A stretch of DNA of 64,000 bases from Ensifer adhaerens (lineage in GTDB: Bacteria > Pseudomonadota > Alphaproteobacteria > Rhizobiales > Rhizobiaceae): contig OCMG01000004.1 in NCBI GenBank assembly GCA_900215285.1, positions 2,340,001-2,404,000 of the forward strand. Direction: 5' to 3'. The position numbers and the translations under genes are program-made. Shown here in pieces: positions 27,370 to 36,149 of this stretch. The notes under the pieces were generated by a model. It had not been told where the DNA came from, did no database searches, and saw only the letters and a program-made list of their open reading frames with translations. How positions within the stretch are numbered: position 1 is the stretch's first letter; each line of letters starts with the position of its first letter.

Positions 27370-29391
27370 TCACTCCCGGCTCCGTCGCCGCCGTCTCCCA
27401 CCTTCGCCGCCCGCATCCGCGAGCACCTTCTTCTCCGGCAGCGTGATCACCTTTTCGAGGTTCGGGAAGCTGTCCACCTTGTTGGGCAGGGCCATGGCGT
27501 AGACGAAATGTTCCTGGAATTTCGGCTCCAGCGCGGTTTCGATCTTCTCAATCTTGCGCACGGTTTCCTCGATTTCGCGGCGATAGCCGCGGTTGAGCAG
27601 ACACATGCGCGCGCCGGTGCCGGCGGCGTTGCCGACGGCCTTGACCTTGTCGAGGTCGCAATCCGGGATGAGACCGAGAACCATCGCGTATTTCGGATCG
27701 ATGAAGGTGCCGAAGGCGCCGGCGAGACCGATGCGGTCGACTTGGGTTATGCCGAGCTTGTCCATCAGGAGCTTCACGCCGGCGTAAAGGGCCGCCTTGG
27801 CAAGCTGGATGGCGCGGACGTCGTTCTGCGTAACGGTGATCTTCTGCGCGCCGTCATGCAGCAGATAGGAGAAGGTGCGGCCGTTTTCGAGGATACGGGG
27901 GCTTCTCGCGGCCATTGCGCCATCGACGACGCCATCTTCGGATATGATGCCGGCGAGGAACATTTCGGCGACGACTTCGATGATTGCCGAGCCGCAGATG
28001 CCGGTGATGCCGGTCTTTTCGGCGGCTTCGGCAAAGCCCGGTTCGTCCGACCATTGTTCGACACCGATGACGCGGAAGCGGGGCTCCAGCGTGTCGCGGT
28101 CAATGCGCACGCGCTCGATGGCGCCGGGGGCGGCGCGCTGGCCAGAGGAGATTTCAGCACCCTCGAAAGCGGGGCCGGTGGGCGAGGAGGCGGCCACCGT
28201 GCGGGCGGAGTTGCCGAGCACGATTTCGGCATTGGTGCCGATATCGACCAGCAGCATCTGCTCTTCCTGCCGGTGCGGGCCTTCCGTGAGGGTCGCTGCG
28301 GCTGCATCCGCGCCGACATGGCCGGCGATGCAGGGCAGCATGTAAACGCGAGCGCCCTTATTCAGGTGAATGCCGATCTCTTCCGCCTTCAGGTGTTGCG
28401 CGCCCGAGGCGGCGAGCGCGAAGGGTGCGCCGCCGAGTTCAGTCGGGTCGATGCCGAGGAAGAGGTGGTGCATGACCGGATTGCCGACGAATACGGCATC
28501 CAGAATGTCCGCGCGGTCGATCCCCCCCTGTTCTGCCACCTTGTCCACAAGACCGTTGATTGCCTCGCGCACGGCGTTTGTCATGGCCTCACGCCCGTCC
28601 GGGTTCATCATGACGTAGGAGACGCGGCTCATCAGATCCTCGCCGAAGCGGATCTGCGGGTTGGACGTGCCGGAGGAGGCGAGCGTGCGGCCTGAAAGCA
28701 GCGAGGAGAGATGCATGGCGATCGTCGTCGAGCCGATGTCGCAGGCAATGCCATAGGCCTCGTTCTTCAGGCCCGGATAGAGCGCCACGAGGCGCGGGCG
28801 GTCGTCGGCCTCATCCCTGTGGATCGCCGCCGTGACCTTCCACTCGCCCTTGCGCAAGATTTGCTGAACGCGCGGCAGGATGTGGAAATCCACCTCGATG
28901 CGCTTGAGCTTCCAGTCCTTTTCGAGCGCCACCAGAAGCCGGTCGAGATCGCCGAGCGGCTTTTCCATGTCGGGCTCTTCGACCTCGACATAGCACATGT
29001 GGATCGCCGGATCGCGTTCGATCACGCGGCCGTCGCTCTCCTTGCGCACGACCTGAGCGTTGACGACGGTGTCCTGCGGAATGTCGATGACGAGATCGCC
29101 TTCGATGGTTGCCGAACAGGAGAGGCGGCGGCCTTCGGGCAGCCCGCGCACGCGGTCATAGCGCTCTTCCTTCGGGCCGATGGGCGAAATGTGATCGTTG
29201 GAGGATGTGATGCCATGCTTGGCAAACTGGCCTTCCTGCACAGAGACCTGACAGCGCCCACAGGTCGCGCGCCCGCCGCAAACGCTCTCGACATAGACGC
29301 CAAGCTCGCGCGCAGCCTCAATGACCGGCGTGCCGGAGGCAAAACGGCCACGCTTGCCCGAAGGCATGAAAAGGACGAGGTGATCTGTCAT
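27370..29391 (-). CDS. [2Fe-2S]/ASKHA reductive activator of corrinoid proteins (DUF4445, RACo/RamA-like role)
   Basis: A 673-residue protein. Residues 1-100 are a plant-type [2Fe-2S] ferredoxin domain with Cys38, Cys44, Cys47 and Cys92. An ASKHA-like ATP-binding domain begins near DIGSTT (218-223) and carries DIGTNAEIVLG further on. This is the architecture of DUF4445 proteins, which reduce inactive Co(II) corrinoid proteins to Co(I) with ATP. It matches the corrinoid protein and methyltransferases nearby. The C-terminus ends in a Gly-rich hinge and a run RRRRRSRE, a tail also seen in other proteins of the module. Confidence 0.88.
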   Translation of the reverse strand: MTDHLVLFMPSGKRGRFASGTPVIEAARELGVYVESVCGGRATCGRCQVSVQEGQFAKHGITSSNDHISPIGPKEERYDRVRGLPEGRRLSCSATIEGDLVIDIPQDTVVNAQVVRKESDGRVIERDPAIHMCYVEVEEPDMEKPLGDLDRLLVALEKDWKLKRIEVDFHILPRVQQILRKGEWKVTAAIHRDEADDRPRLVALYPGLKNEAYGIACDIGSTTIAMHLSSLLSGRTLASSGTSNPQIRFGEDLMSRVSYVMMNPDGREAMTNAVREAINGLVDKVAEQGGIDRADILDAVFVGNPVMHHLFLGIDPTELGGAPFALAASGAQHLKAEEIGIHLNKGARVYMLPCIAGHVGADAAAATLTEGPHRQEEQMLLVDIGTNAEIVLGNSARTVAASSPTGPAFEGAEISSGQRAAPGAIERVRIDRDTLEPRFRVIGVEQWSDEPGFAEAAEKTGITGICGSAIIEVVAEMFLAGIISEDGVVDGAMAARSPRILENGRTFSYLLHDGAQKITVTQNDVRAIQLAKAALYAGVKLLMDKLGITQVDRIGLAGAFGTFIDPKYAMVLGLIPDCDLDKVKAVGNAAGTGARMCLLNRGYRREIEETVRKIEKIETALEPKFQEHFVYAMALPNKVDSFPNLEKVITLPEKKVLADAGGEGGRRRRRSRE

Positions 29392-29503
29392 TCTTGCTCG
29401 CTTCGCCGATGCTTGATTTTGGCGTTCTTTCGAATTGTCCCGCCGGGCTTAATGGTTTGGCAGAGAGTTTCAATGAAAATTCCGTGCTGTTCACGGAGGT
29501 TTC

Positions 29504-29740
29504 ATGCCGGATCTCGTCATCAGCGCCCTTATCTCGAGTTTCACCTTTGTCAGGCTGCTGAAGGGACCGTGGCTGCGCAATCCCCAGTACCTCGCTGCGG
29601 CCATGATCGGTTCGGTCGTCCTCAGCCTTGTTGCCGAGAAGCTCGATCCCGGCAGCTCCGACAGTCTGGTCAACTCGACCGTCTATGCCTTTGCCGGCAG
29701 TGCTGCCGGCATCTTCCTTCTCGGGCAATTGATCGGCTGA
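29504..29740 (+). CDS. Small membrane protein, unknown
   Basis: A 78-residue protein with GGAGGT five bases before ATG 29504. It has two or three hydrophobic stretches (starting ALISSFTFVRLL, then AAAMIGSVVLSLVAEKL, then AFAGSAAGIFLLGQLIG). It resembles no family I recognise. It sits on the opposite strand between the corrinoid activator and the folate:corrinoid methyltransferase genes, with its stop ten bases from the latter's end. Confidence 0.65.
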   Translation: MPDLVISALISSFTFVRLLKGPWLRNPQYLAAAMIGSVVLSLVAEKLDPGSSDSLVNSTVYAFAGSAAGIFLLGQLIG

Positions 29741-29750
29741 TCCGCAGCCG

Positions 29751-30722
29751 TCACTCCGTAGCGGCACCGCCGCCAACGCGCGCCGCACGACCGCCGCGGC
29801 GCGCTGGGCGGTCGCCGCTGGCGGCCGGCGCGGGGCTTTGGGCAGCTGCGCCACCTTCGGCGGGCTTGTAGTCGCGATAGGTCATGATCCAGTTGGAGCA
29901 GTTCGGGTCGGTGCCGTTCAAGACGTTCGCGGCGCGGACGGCTTCCATTTCCTGCGGGCGGCAGGGGTTCATGATGGCGGACGTCATGCCGGCGCCGATG
30001 ACCATCGGGATGAAGCCGGCATTGATGCCGTGGCGGTGCGGCAGGCCGAAGGAGATGTTGGAGAGGCCGCAGGTCGTGTTGACTTTCAGTTCGTTGCGCA
30101 GGCGATAGAGCAGCTGGAAAACCTGACGGCCGGCGTCACCTAGCGCGCCGATCGGCATGACGAGTGGATCGACGACGATGTCTTCCGGCTTGATGCCGTA
30201 GTCAGCGGCGCGCTCAACGATCTTCTTGGCGACGGCGAAGCGTACGTCCGGGTCCATGGAAATGCCGGTCTCGTCGTTGGAGATGGCAACAACCGGCACG
30301 TCGTATTTCTTGCAGAGCGGCAGGATGGCTTCGAGCTTTTCTTCCTCGCCGGTGACGGAATTGACCAGCGGGCGGCCCTTGGCGACCTTGAGGGCGGCTT
30401 CGATGGCCGCCGTCACGGAGCTGTCGATGGAGAGCGGGACGTCCACGAGGCCCTGCACGATTTCGAGCGTCTGGACGAGAAGGCCCGGCTCGGTCTCGTT
30501 CGGATTGACAGAAGTGACGCCCGCATTGACGTCGAGCATGGTGGCGCCGGCTGCGACCTGTTCCAGCGCGTCCTTGATGACGGTTTCGAAATTGCCGGCC
30601 TGCATTTCGGCAGCAAGCTTCTTGCGGCCCGTCGGGTTGATGCGTTCGCCGATCACGCAGAAGGGCTGGTCGAAGCCGATGACGATTTCGCGGGTGGCGG
30701 AGGCGACGATGGTGCGGGTCAT
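29751..30722 (-). CDS. Methyltetrahydrofolate:corrinoid methyltransferase (MtrH/AcsE-type)
   Basis: A 323-residue pterin-binding TIM-barrel enzyme moving a methyl group between a corrinoid protein and tetrahydrofolate. Motifs include GERINPTGRKK, MLDVNAGV, SIDSS, and NDETGISMDPD, as in AcsE and MtvA-type enzymes. After residue 285 an Ala/Pro-rich linker and an Arg/Gly tail (RPARRGGRAARVGGG) extend beyond the catalytic barrel. In this module it would pass methyl groups from the corrinoid protein to H4folate. It is 63 bp after the metF gene on the same strand. Confidence 0.9.
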   Translation of the reverse strand: MTRTIVASATREIVIGFDQPFCVIGERINPTGRKKLAAEMQAGNFETVIKDALEQVAAGATMLDVNAGVTSVNPNETEPGLLVQTLEIVQGLVDVPLSIDSSVTAAIEAALKVAKGRPLVNSVTGEEEKLEAILPLCKKYDVPVVAISNDETGISMDPDVRFAVAKKIVERAADYGIKPEDIVVDPLVMPIGALGDAGRQVFQLLYRLRNELKVNTTCGLSNISFGLPHRHGINAGFIPMVIGAGMTSAIMNPCRPQEMEAVRAANVLNGTDPNCSNWIMTYRDYKPAEGGAAAQSPAPAASGDRPARRGGRAARVGGGAATE

Positions 30723-30785
30723 TGTGTTCGGTCCTTCAGGCGGAACGGAGTTAAACTCGATTTAGGTGCGAGAGGCGTCGCCGCC

Positions 30786-31877
30786 TCAGGATTGATGCGT
30801 GGCGGCAGCTTTGACCATGTCCTGCTGGTTCTGCAACTGGCCTTCGTGAACTTCGCTCGCATGGGCGGCGGCAATGACCTCGCCACGGGAGACTTCGCGC
30901 TTCCACGGCTGGCGGCCCTTCAGCACGCCGGATTCATGAACGATCTCGGCGACATATTCTTCCTGCCGGTAGGCCATGACGTGGATGCCGGAAACGCCTT
31001 CTATTTCCTTGACCTCGTTGATCATGTCGATGCAGATCTGCTTGCCTTCCTGCTTCTGGTTTTCCGCGCCCTCAAGCCGCTTGATGATATTGTCCGGGAT
31101 ATGGATGCCGGGAACGTTGGTCCGGATCCACTTCGCGGTCTTGGCCGAAGCCATCGGGCCAACGCCTGCGAGAATGAAGCATTTCTCGGCATAGCCGAGG
31201 TCCACGACCTTCTTCATGTATTCCTTGAACATCGGAATATCGAAGACATACTGGCTCTGCACGAATTGCGCGCCTGCCGCGATCTTCTTGCCCAGCCGAT
31301 AGGGACGGAAGTCGTAAGGTGGGGCGAAGGGATTGATCGCGGCGCCGAGGAAGACGCCCGGTGGCGTCGTCAGCTTGCGGCCGGAGAGAAATTTCCCTTC
31401 GTCGCGCATGGTGCGGATGGTTTCGAGCATCGACATGCAGTCGAGGTCGAAGACCGGCTTCGCGCCCGGCTGGTCACCGGCCTGCACGCCGTCGCCGGTG
31501 AGGCAGAGAATGTTCTGCACGCCCATCGCCGACGCACCGAGGACGTCGCCCTGAATGGCGATGCGATTGCGGTCACGGGCCGAGATCTGCATGATCGGCG
31601 CATAGCCCATGCGGGTCAAAAGCGCGCAGATGCCGACGGAGGACATGTGGCAGTTCGCGCCCGAGGCGTCCACGGCATTGATCCCATCCACCCAGCCTTC
31701 AAAGATGGCGGCGCGTTCGTAGACGTCTTCCGGATTGGCGCTGTCCGGCGGATTGAGTTCGGCGGTGACGGCGAATTCGCCGCGGCGCAGGATGCGCTCC
31801 AGACGGCCGCGCGAGGAATGGCCGGGCAGGGGCTCGAGCGGCAGGCCGGGATCGTGCGGATGGGTGTCGTTTATCAT
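30786..31877 (-). CDS. metF: Methylenetetrahydrofolate reductase (FAD-dependent TIM barrel)
   Basis: A 363-residue MTHFR catalytic protein. The N-terminal strand FAVTAELNPPDSA gives the family glutamate, followed by NAVDASGANCHMSS and LCLTGDGVQAGDQPGA. It differs from the typical proteobacterial MetF and looks like the acetogen-type enzyme paired with a separate C-terminal cysteine protein. Its ATG overlaps the stop of the MTHFR_C gene by four bases. Here it probably oxidises or regenerates methyl-H4folate coming from demethylation. Confidence 0.88.
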   Translation of the reverse strand: MINDTHPHDPGLPLEPLPGHSSRGRLERILRRGEFAVTAELNPPDSANPEDVYERAAIFEGWVDGINAVDASGANCHMSSVGICALLTRMGYAPIMQISARDRNRIAIQGDVLGASAMGVQNILCLTGDGVQAGDQPGAKPVFDLDCMSMLETIRTMRDEGKFLSGRKLTTPPGVFLGAAINPFAPPYDFRPYRLGKKIAAGAQFVQSQYVFDIPMFKEYMKKVVDLGYAEKCFILAGVGPMASAKTAKWIRTNVPGIHIPDNIIKRLEGAENQKQEGKQICIDMINEVKEIEGVSGIHVMAYRQEEYVAEIVHESGVLKGRQPWKREVSRGEVIAAAHASEVHEGQLQNQQDMVKAAATHQS

Positions 31878-32437
31878 TTAACCGCTCCCTTATCCTGCGT
31901 GGGGGCTTCCTTTGCCTTCGCGGCCAATGCGGTCACGCGCAGCCATGCGGAGGTTTCGCGCAGCGACTGATCGACCGGCTTCTGAACGTTCAGGATCGCA
32001 TCACCCTTTGCCATGTTTTGCGATCCCTTCCACGCCTGAACCCAGACGCAGGGCATGTCCGGCTCGACCTCGCAGTTGCCGTTGGCGCGCACGCCGCCGC
32101 AGGGGCCGTTGCGCAGCTGCTTCGGACAGTTCATCGGACAACTCATGCCGGTGGAGGAGAGCGCGCACTGGCCGCACATGCGACAGTCGAAGAGCAGGCC
32201 CTTCACGTTACGCTCGATGAACTTGACCGGCTTTTCGGCACGGCTATAGCCCACGGCTTTCCAGAAGGGGTGAAGCTTGAGAAAAAGGTCGGCGAAGAGA
32301 TTGTAGATCACTTCGAGAAAGCGGGAGTGGCGTACCGACCAGAGCCGGATCGTGTAGCCGCGCCCGGCGCGGCGCGAAGGCGAGACGCCCGAGGGCTGGT
32401 AGGCTGTGCCTGTGGGCTTCTTCGCGGCTTCAGCCAT
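31874..32437 (-). CDS. MTHFR_C-domain protein with a Cys-rich cluster region
   Basis: A 187-residue protein. Residues 80-145 hold eight cysteines (CRMCGQC, then SCPMNC, PCGGVR and later two more), the hallmark of the MTHFR C-terminal domain family (PF12225), which likely binds iron-sulfur or zinc. In acetogens an MetV-like Fe-S partner accompanies MetF. ATG 32437 has GGAGG eight bases upstream and overlaps the preceding stop by eight bases; the stop overlaps metF's ATG. The tight overlaps indicate equimolar synthesis. Confidence 0.85.
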   Translation of the reverse strand: MAEAAKKPTGTAYQPSGVSPSRRAGRGYTIRLWSVRHSRFLEVIYNLFADLFLKLHPFWKAVGYSRAEKPVKFIERNVKGLLFDCRMCGQCALSSTGMSCPMNCPKQLRNGPCGGVRANGNCEVEPDMPCVWVQAWKGSQNMAKGDAILNVQKPVDQSLRETSAWLRVTALAAKAKEAPTQDKGAVK

Positions 32438-32732
32438 TGTCGCGGCCTCCGGCATGGACCAGCGCGACGAGGCGGTCCTTGGGGTAGGCGGCTTCGAGAT
32501 CGGCCGCAGCCTTGTCGGCTTCAGCCTCGAGATCGTCCGAGACGGGAACCGGATCGGCCTTGCGCCATTCGGCAAGGTAATCGTCCGTTTCGGCGGCACC
32601 GGAGCGCATGGCGCACATGTCGATGGCCTCGGTGAAGCGCAGTGACAATTCTCTCTTGGCCGATGTCCGGCCCTTCTTCACGATGACTTGCGCCGGAATG
32701 TCGCGCCAGTAGACGACGATAAGGTCTGCCAT
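32430..32732 (-). CDS. PF13769 'virulence factor' small protein
   Basis: A 100-residue protein starting ADLIVVYWRDIPAQVIVKKG, which matches the poorly characterised Virulence_fact family (PF13769). Its role is unknown, but here it opens the unit with MTHFR_C and metF, overlapping the former by eight bases. AGGAC lies about nine bases before ATG 32732; an ATG 60 bases upstream lacks support. The name is historical and says nothing about pathogenicity. Confidence 0.78.
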   Translation of the reverse strand: MADLIVVYWRDIPAQVIVKKGRTSAKRELSLRFTEAIDMCAMRSGAAETDDYLAEWRKADPVPVSDDLEAEADKAAADLEAAYPKDRLVALVHAGGRDNG

Positions 32733-33040
32733 GATGGTTTGTCCTGCTCTCCCCCGTTCGCCGCAGCCTGTCTGCAGGCCCTGCGAATGCAAGGAGAATG
32801 CACGTGGGCTTGCGCCGGGACGCCACTTGCCGCGACGTGCGGATCGCTCAAAAGCGACAGAGCCCGACGCCGTCGAGGCGACTTCTCTCGTGTATTTGTA
32901 AATCTGCAGTTTACGATTTGTCTCTAACCTGAATGCCAGGTTTAGCCCTCAGGCACCTCCGATCGTATAGCGTCAAGAATTTTCAAGACATTGCACCCGC
33001 CCGATTGTAAGTTCGGGCGATTCTACCAATAGGTTGCTTC
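32733..33040. other. Divergent promoter region between the metF unit and a GGDEF gene
   Basis: 308 bp without a gene. It contains a dyad at 32898-32914 (GTAAA-N7-TTTAC) and A/T-rich stretches around 32888-32922 that could serve promoters for either side. I see no riboswitch core here. Confidence 0.45.
32898..32914. promoter_or_regulatory. Candidate operator GTAAA-N7-TTTAC
   Basis: A perfect five-base-arm dyad around CTGCAG in the A/T-rich part of a divergent intergenic region. The regulator is not known; none is encoded next to it. Confidence 0.35.
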
Positions 33041-34510
33041 ATGCAGACTTCCCCTGATGCGGACATATTTGATCTTGCTCCCGTTGCTATGTGGATCGAG
33101 GATTTCAGCGAGGTTCGCGCCCAGTTTGAAGCATGGCGCGCCCAGGGCGTCGAAAACCTTCGCGCATTTCTTCTCGAAGACAGGTCGCGGGTATCAGCCT
33201 GTTCGAGCCGCATCAGGATTCTGCAGGTCAATGCAAAGACGCTGGAGCTTTTCGAGGCGGAGAGCCTCGACCACCTGAAGGCCAATCTGGACAAGGTTTT
33301 CCGCGGCGACATGCTGGAGACCCATATCGGCGAACTCGTCGAACTCTGGGAAGGCCGCACCGCATTTGTCAGCAGCGCCGTCAACTACACGCTTTCGGGC
33401 CGCAGGCTCGATATCCAGCTGCGCGGTTCAGTCCTTCCCGGGCATGAACGGTCGCTTGATCGTTTGCTGATCACCACCGAAGACGTGACTGCCCGCGAAG
33501 AGGCCCGTCGGGCCGAGGAGCGTAACCGGCTGCATGCCGAGGGTATATTCGAGCATTCTCCGGTTTCTCTGTGGATGGAAGACTTCAGCGCCATCTGCCA
33601 GCTGCTGGCACGGGTGCGTGAAAACGGCATCATGGATTTCCGCGTCTTTCTGGATGTGCATCCTGAATTCATCCATCAGTGCATGTCCGAAATACGGGTG
33701 CTCGACGTCAACCGGGCGACGCTCGATCTGTTTGGCGCCTCGGATCGGGGTACGCTCTTCAAGCGTCTGCCGCATGTCTTCCGCGACGCGATGGAAAAGC
33801 CGTTCAAGGAGCAGTTGATCGATCTGTGGGATGGCAAGCTGCATCAGCATCGGGAAGTGGTCAACTATGCCCTGGACGGCACTGAGCGCCATCTGCTGAT
33901 GAACTTCTCGGTTCTGCCGGGGCATGAGTCGGACTGGTCTCTGGTTCAGGTCGCCCTGACGGACATCACGGCCCGCAAGAAGGCGGAAGCCTATCTCGAA
34001 TATCTCGGCAAGCACGATGTGCTGACCCGGCTGCACAATCGCGCATTCTACACCGATGAGCTCAATCGGCTCGAGCGCAAGACCTTGCGTCCCATTTCGG
34101 CGGTCATCATCGACCTCAACGGTCTCAAGGAGGCCAATGACCAGCTGGGCCACGAAGCGGGCGACGCGCTGCTGCGCCGCTTTGGCGAGGTGCTGAACGG
34201 CGTTGCTTCGGCACCTGTGACGGCGTCGCGTATCGGCGGCGACGAGTTTGCCTTGCTGATGCCTGGCGCGGACTTCCGGGCCGCGACGGCCATGGCCGAG
34301 ACCGTGCGCGAGCTGCTCAAGATCAATAACCAGTTCTATTCGGATGCGCCGATTTCGATGTCGCTTGGCGTGGCGACCAGCGAGCCCGGCGAAACCGTGG
34401 AAAGCGTTGTGCGCCGCGCTGACGCGATGATGTTCGCGGAAAAGCGTGCCTATTATGCCGAGCGGGCTTGTGCCGGCAGAGGCGAGGCCGGGCGTATCGT
34501 TGCCCGCTGA
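33041..34510 (+). CDS. Tandem-PAS diguanylate cyclase
   Basis: A 489-residue cytoplasmic signalling protein. Residues 10-150 and 169-310 are two related PAS domains (both have PV-x-WxEDFS, IR-L-VN, and VLPGHE), pointing to an internal duplication. The C-terminal GGDEF domain has the exact motif GGDEF at 399-403, so it should make c-di-GMP. No RxxD inhibitory site is present five residues before it. No membrane segment is seen. It lies inside the C1 module, divergent from metF. Confidence 0.9.
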   Translation: MQTSPDADIFDLAPVAMWIEDFSEVRAQFEAWRAQGVENLRAFLLEDRSRVSACSSRIRILQVNAKTLELFEAESLDHLKANLDKVFRGDMLETHIGELVELWEGRTAFVSSAVNYTLSGRRLDIQLRGSVLPGHERSLDRLLITTEDVTAREEARRAEERNRLHAEGIFEHSPVSLWMEDFSAICQLLARVRENGIMDFRVFLDVHPEFIHQCMSEIRVLDVNRATLDLFGASDRGTLFKRLPHVFRDAMEKPFKEQLIDLWDGKLHQHREVVNYALDGTERHLLMNFSVLPGHESDWSLVQVALTDITARKKAEAYLEYLGKHDVLTRLHNRAFYTDELNRLERKTLRPISAVIIDLNGLKEANDQLGHEAGDALLRRFGEVLNGVASAPVTASRIGGDEFALLMPGADFRAATAMAETVRELLKINNQFYSDAPISMSLGVATSEPGETVESVVRRADAMMFAEKRAYYAERACAGRGEAGRIVAR

Positions 34511-34519
34511 TCTCGCCTG

Positions 34520-35131
34520 TCAGGCCTGGACGCTGGCGGCTGCTTCGATTGCGGGCGTCAGATCGCCATAGCCGGTGAAGCGATACTCATAGGCGAGGCC
34601 CAGAAAGTCGGCCGCCCATTTGGCCTTGGCCTGCAACGTCTCATCTTCGGTCTGGGCCAGGTAGACAATCTTCTCGTAATTGCCGAAGACCATCTGAATA
34701 AGTTCCGGATGCTTGTCGAGCTTTAGCGGTTCGATGACAAAGGCCTCGAACTGTCGGGCGATCAGATCGGTGAGATAGAAAGCCGTGATTTCTTCGCTGC
34801 ATTCGGCAAGGAACTTGTCGACGCCCGTGTAGAATGCATAGCAATGTGGCCCCGCGATCCGATCGATGCCTTCCTCTTCGCAAATCCGATCGATTTCGCC
34901 CCGCGTGCCGCATTCGGCGTAGCCGACGAAAATGTGTTCTATCCCTTCTGCGCGCGCTTCGGCGATCTTCTCGCGAAGTGCCGGCGCGATCCGTTCAGGA
35001 TAGACATGCCAGATGGCCGGCAGACAGGTCAGATCGACATGCTCGAGCCGGTTCGCCTCGCACACGGCAAGAATTTCCCGCGCTAGCGCGCCGCAGGCGA
35101 TGACCCGAACCTTGCCTTGGTTGAAATTCAT
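34520..35131 (-). CDS. DUF1638 domain protein
   Basis: A 203-residue protein of DUF1638. Conserved-looking segments are RVIACGALAREILAV, the motif GYAECGTRGEID, and GPHCYAFYTGVDKF, with several cysteines and histidines that could bind metal. DUF1638 genes are frequent near corrinoid methyltransferases in methanogens and other anaerobes, which is the context here too. Function is unknown. ATG 35131 follows AAGGAT and is preferred to an ATG 36 bases upstream. It is convergent to the GGDEF gene (10-bp gap). Confidence 0.8.
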   Translation of the reverse strand: MNFNQGKVRVIACGALAREILAVCEANRLEHVDLTCLPAIWHVYPERIAPALREKIAEARAEGIEHIFVGYAECGTRGEIDRICEEEGIDRIAGPHCYAFYTGVDKFLAECSEEITAFYLTDLIARQFEAFVIEPLKLDKHPELIQMVFGNYEKIVYLAQTEDETLQAKAKWAADFLGLAYEYRFTGYGDLTPAIEAAASVQA

Positions 35132-35222
35132 TCGTAATCCTTGGGAACTTCCGCGCGAGTCATGCATTATGGTGATGCCGGCGGGAGCAGCCGGGTTAAC
35201 ATTTTACACCAGGGGTCACATT

Positions 35223-35384
35223 ATGTCGAAATTCCGTTCGACCGTTTCCATCATAGCAACCGCTACAGCGCTTCTGGCTCTCGCCTCCTGCGCCAACACG
35301 ATCAAGGGCGTCGGCAGGGATACCGCCGGTGCAGTCAATGCGACCCAGAGCGCTGCTCACAGCGTGGCGCGCGCGGCGAAGTAA
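35223..35384 (+). CDS. Entericidin-like small lipoprotein
   Basis: A 53-residue protein with a signal peptide ending in a lipobox, LALASC, then a short Gly/Ala polar tail (NTIKGVGRDTAGAVN). This is the entericidin A/B layout. It likely becomes an outer-membrane lipoprotein. A separate ribosome site precedes ATG 35223, and a terminator follows at 35402-35434. It is an island on the plus strand between DUF1638 and the corrinoid-protein gene. Confidence 0.8.
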   Translation: MSKFRSTVSIIATATALLALASCANTIKGVGRDTAGAVNATQSAAHSVARAAK

Positions 35385-35401
35385 ATTCGCTCAAGACATT
35401 G

Positions 35402-35434
35402 AAACGGTCGCCCCGCTAGGAGAGCGACCGTTTT
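35402..35434 (+). terminator. Terminator after the entericidin-like gene
   Basis: AAACGGTCGC (35402-35411) and GCGACCGTTT (35424-35433) form a perfect ten-bp stem with a 12-base loop, followed by T. Because the stem ends in A/T pairs it may work for both strands. Confidence 0.75.
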
Positions 35435-35438
35435 AAGT

Positions 35439-36134
35439 TCAGGCGTTCAGGCTGTTGTGCTTACGCTTGATGAAGTCCTTTGCGGTCTCCACCGCAACGG
35501 CGGCATCGCGACAATAGGCGTCCGCGCCAATCGCCTTGCCGAATTCCTCGTTGAGCGGCGCGCCGCCGACGAGAACGACGAGATCATCGCGAATGCCCTT
35601 TTCCTTCAGCGTGTCGATGACGACCTTCATGTACGGCATGGTGGTCGTGAGGAGGGCGGACATGCCGAGAATGTCCGGCTGTTCCTTTTCAATCGCTTCC
35701 AGATAGGCCTCGACCGCATTGTTGATGCCAAGGTCGACCACGTCGAAGCCGGCGCCTTCCATCATCATGCCGACGAGGTTCTTGCCGATGTCGTGAATGT
35801 CACCCTTGACGGTGCCGATGACCATCTTGCCCTGCTTGGGCGCGTCGGTCGCGGCGAGCAGCGGGCGCAGGATGTTCATTCCGGCCTTCATGGCATTGGC
35901 CGAGAGCAGAACTTCCGGCACGAAGAGGATGCCGTCGCGGAAGTCGATGCCGACGATGCGCATGCCTTCGACGAGTGCCTGGGTCAGAACATCGTAGGGT
36001 GCCCAGCCGCGGTCCAGCAGGATGCGGGTGGCTTCTTCGATTTCCTCCTTCAGACCGTCGTAAAGGTCGTCATGCATCTGCTGCACGAGTTCTTCGTCGG
36101 AAAGCTCGGAAAGAATGATTTCATCGTCAGACAT
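35439..36134 (-). CDS. Corrinoid (cobalamin-binding) methyl carrier protein, MtbC/MttC-type
   Basis: A 231-residue two-domain methyl carrier. Residues 10-90 are the helical cap and residues 100-215 the Rossmann B12-binding domain. The cobalt ligand motif GDIHDIGKN gives D112, H114 and G117, with S159-x-L161 and GG190-191 completing the B12 signature. It is the acceptor for the MttB-like enzyme and donor to the H4folate methyltransferase. It lacks the Arg/Gly tails of its partners. A promoter and hairpin precede it. Confidence 0.95.
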   Translation of the reverse strand: MSDDEIILSELSDEELVQQMHDDLYDGLKEEIEEATRILLDRGWAPYDVLTQALVEGMRIVGIDFRDGILFVPEVLLSANAMKAGMNILRPLLAATDAPKQGKMVIGTVKGDIHDIGKNLVGMMMEGAGFDVVDLGINNAVEAYLEAIEKEQPDILGMSALLTTTMPYMKVVIDTLKEKGIRDDLVVLVGGAPLNEEFGKAIGADAYCRDAAVAVETAKDFIKRKHNSLNA

Positions 36135-36149
36135 GGTCGCTCCCGCTCC

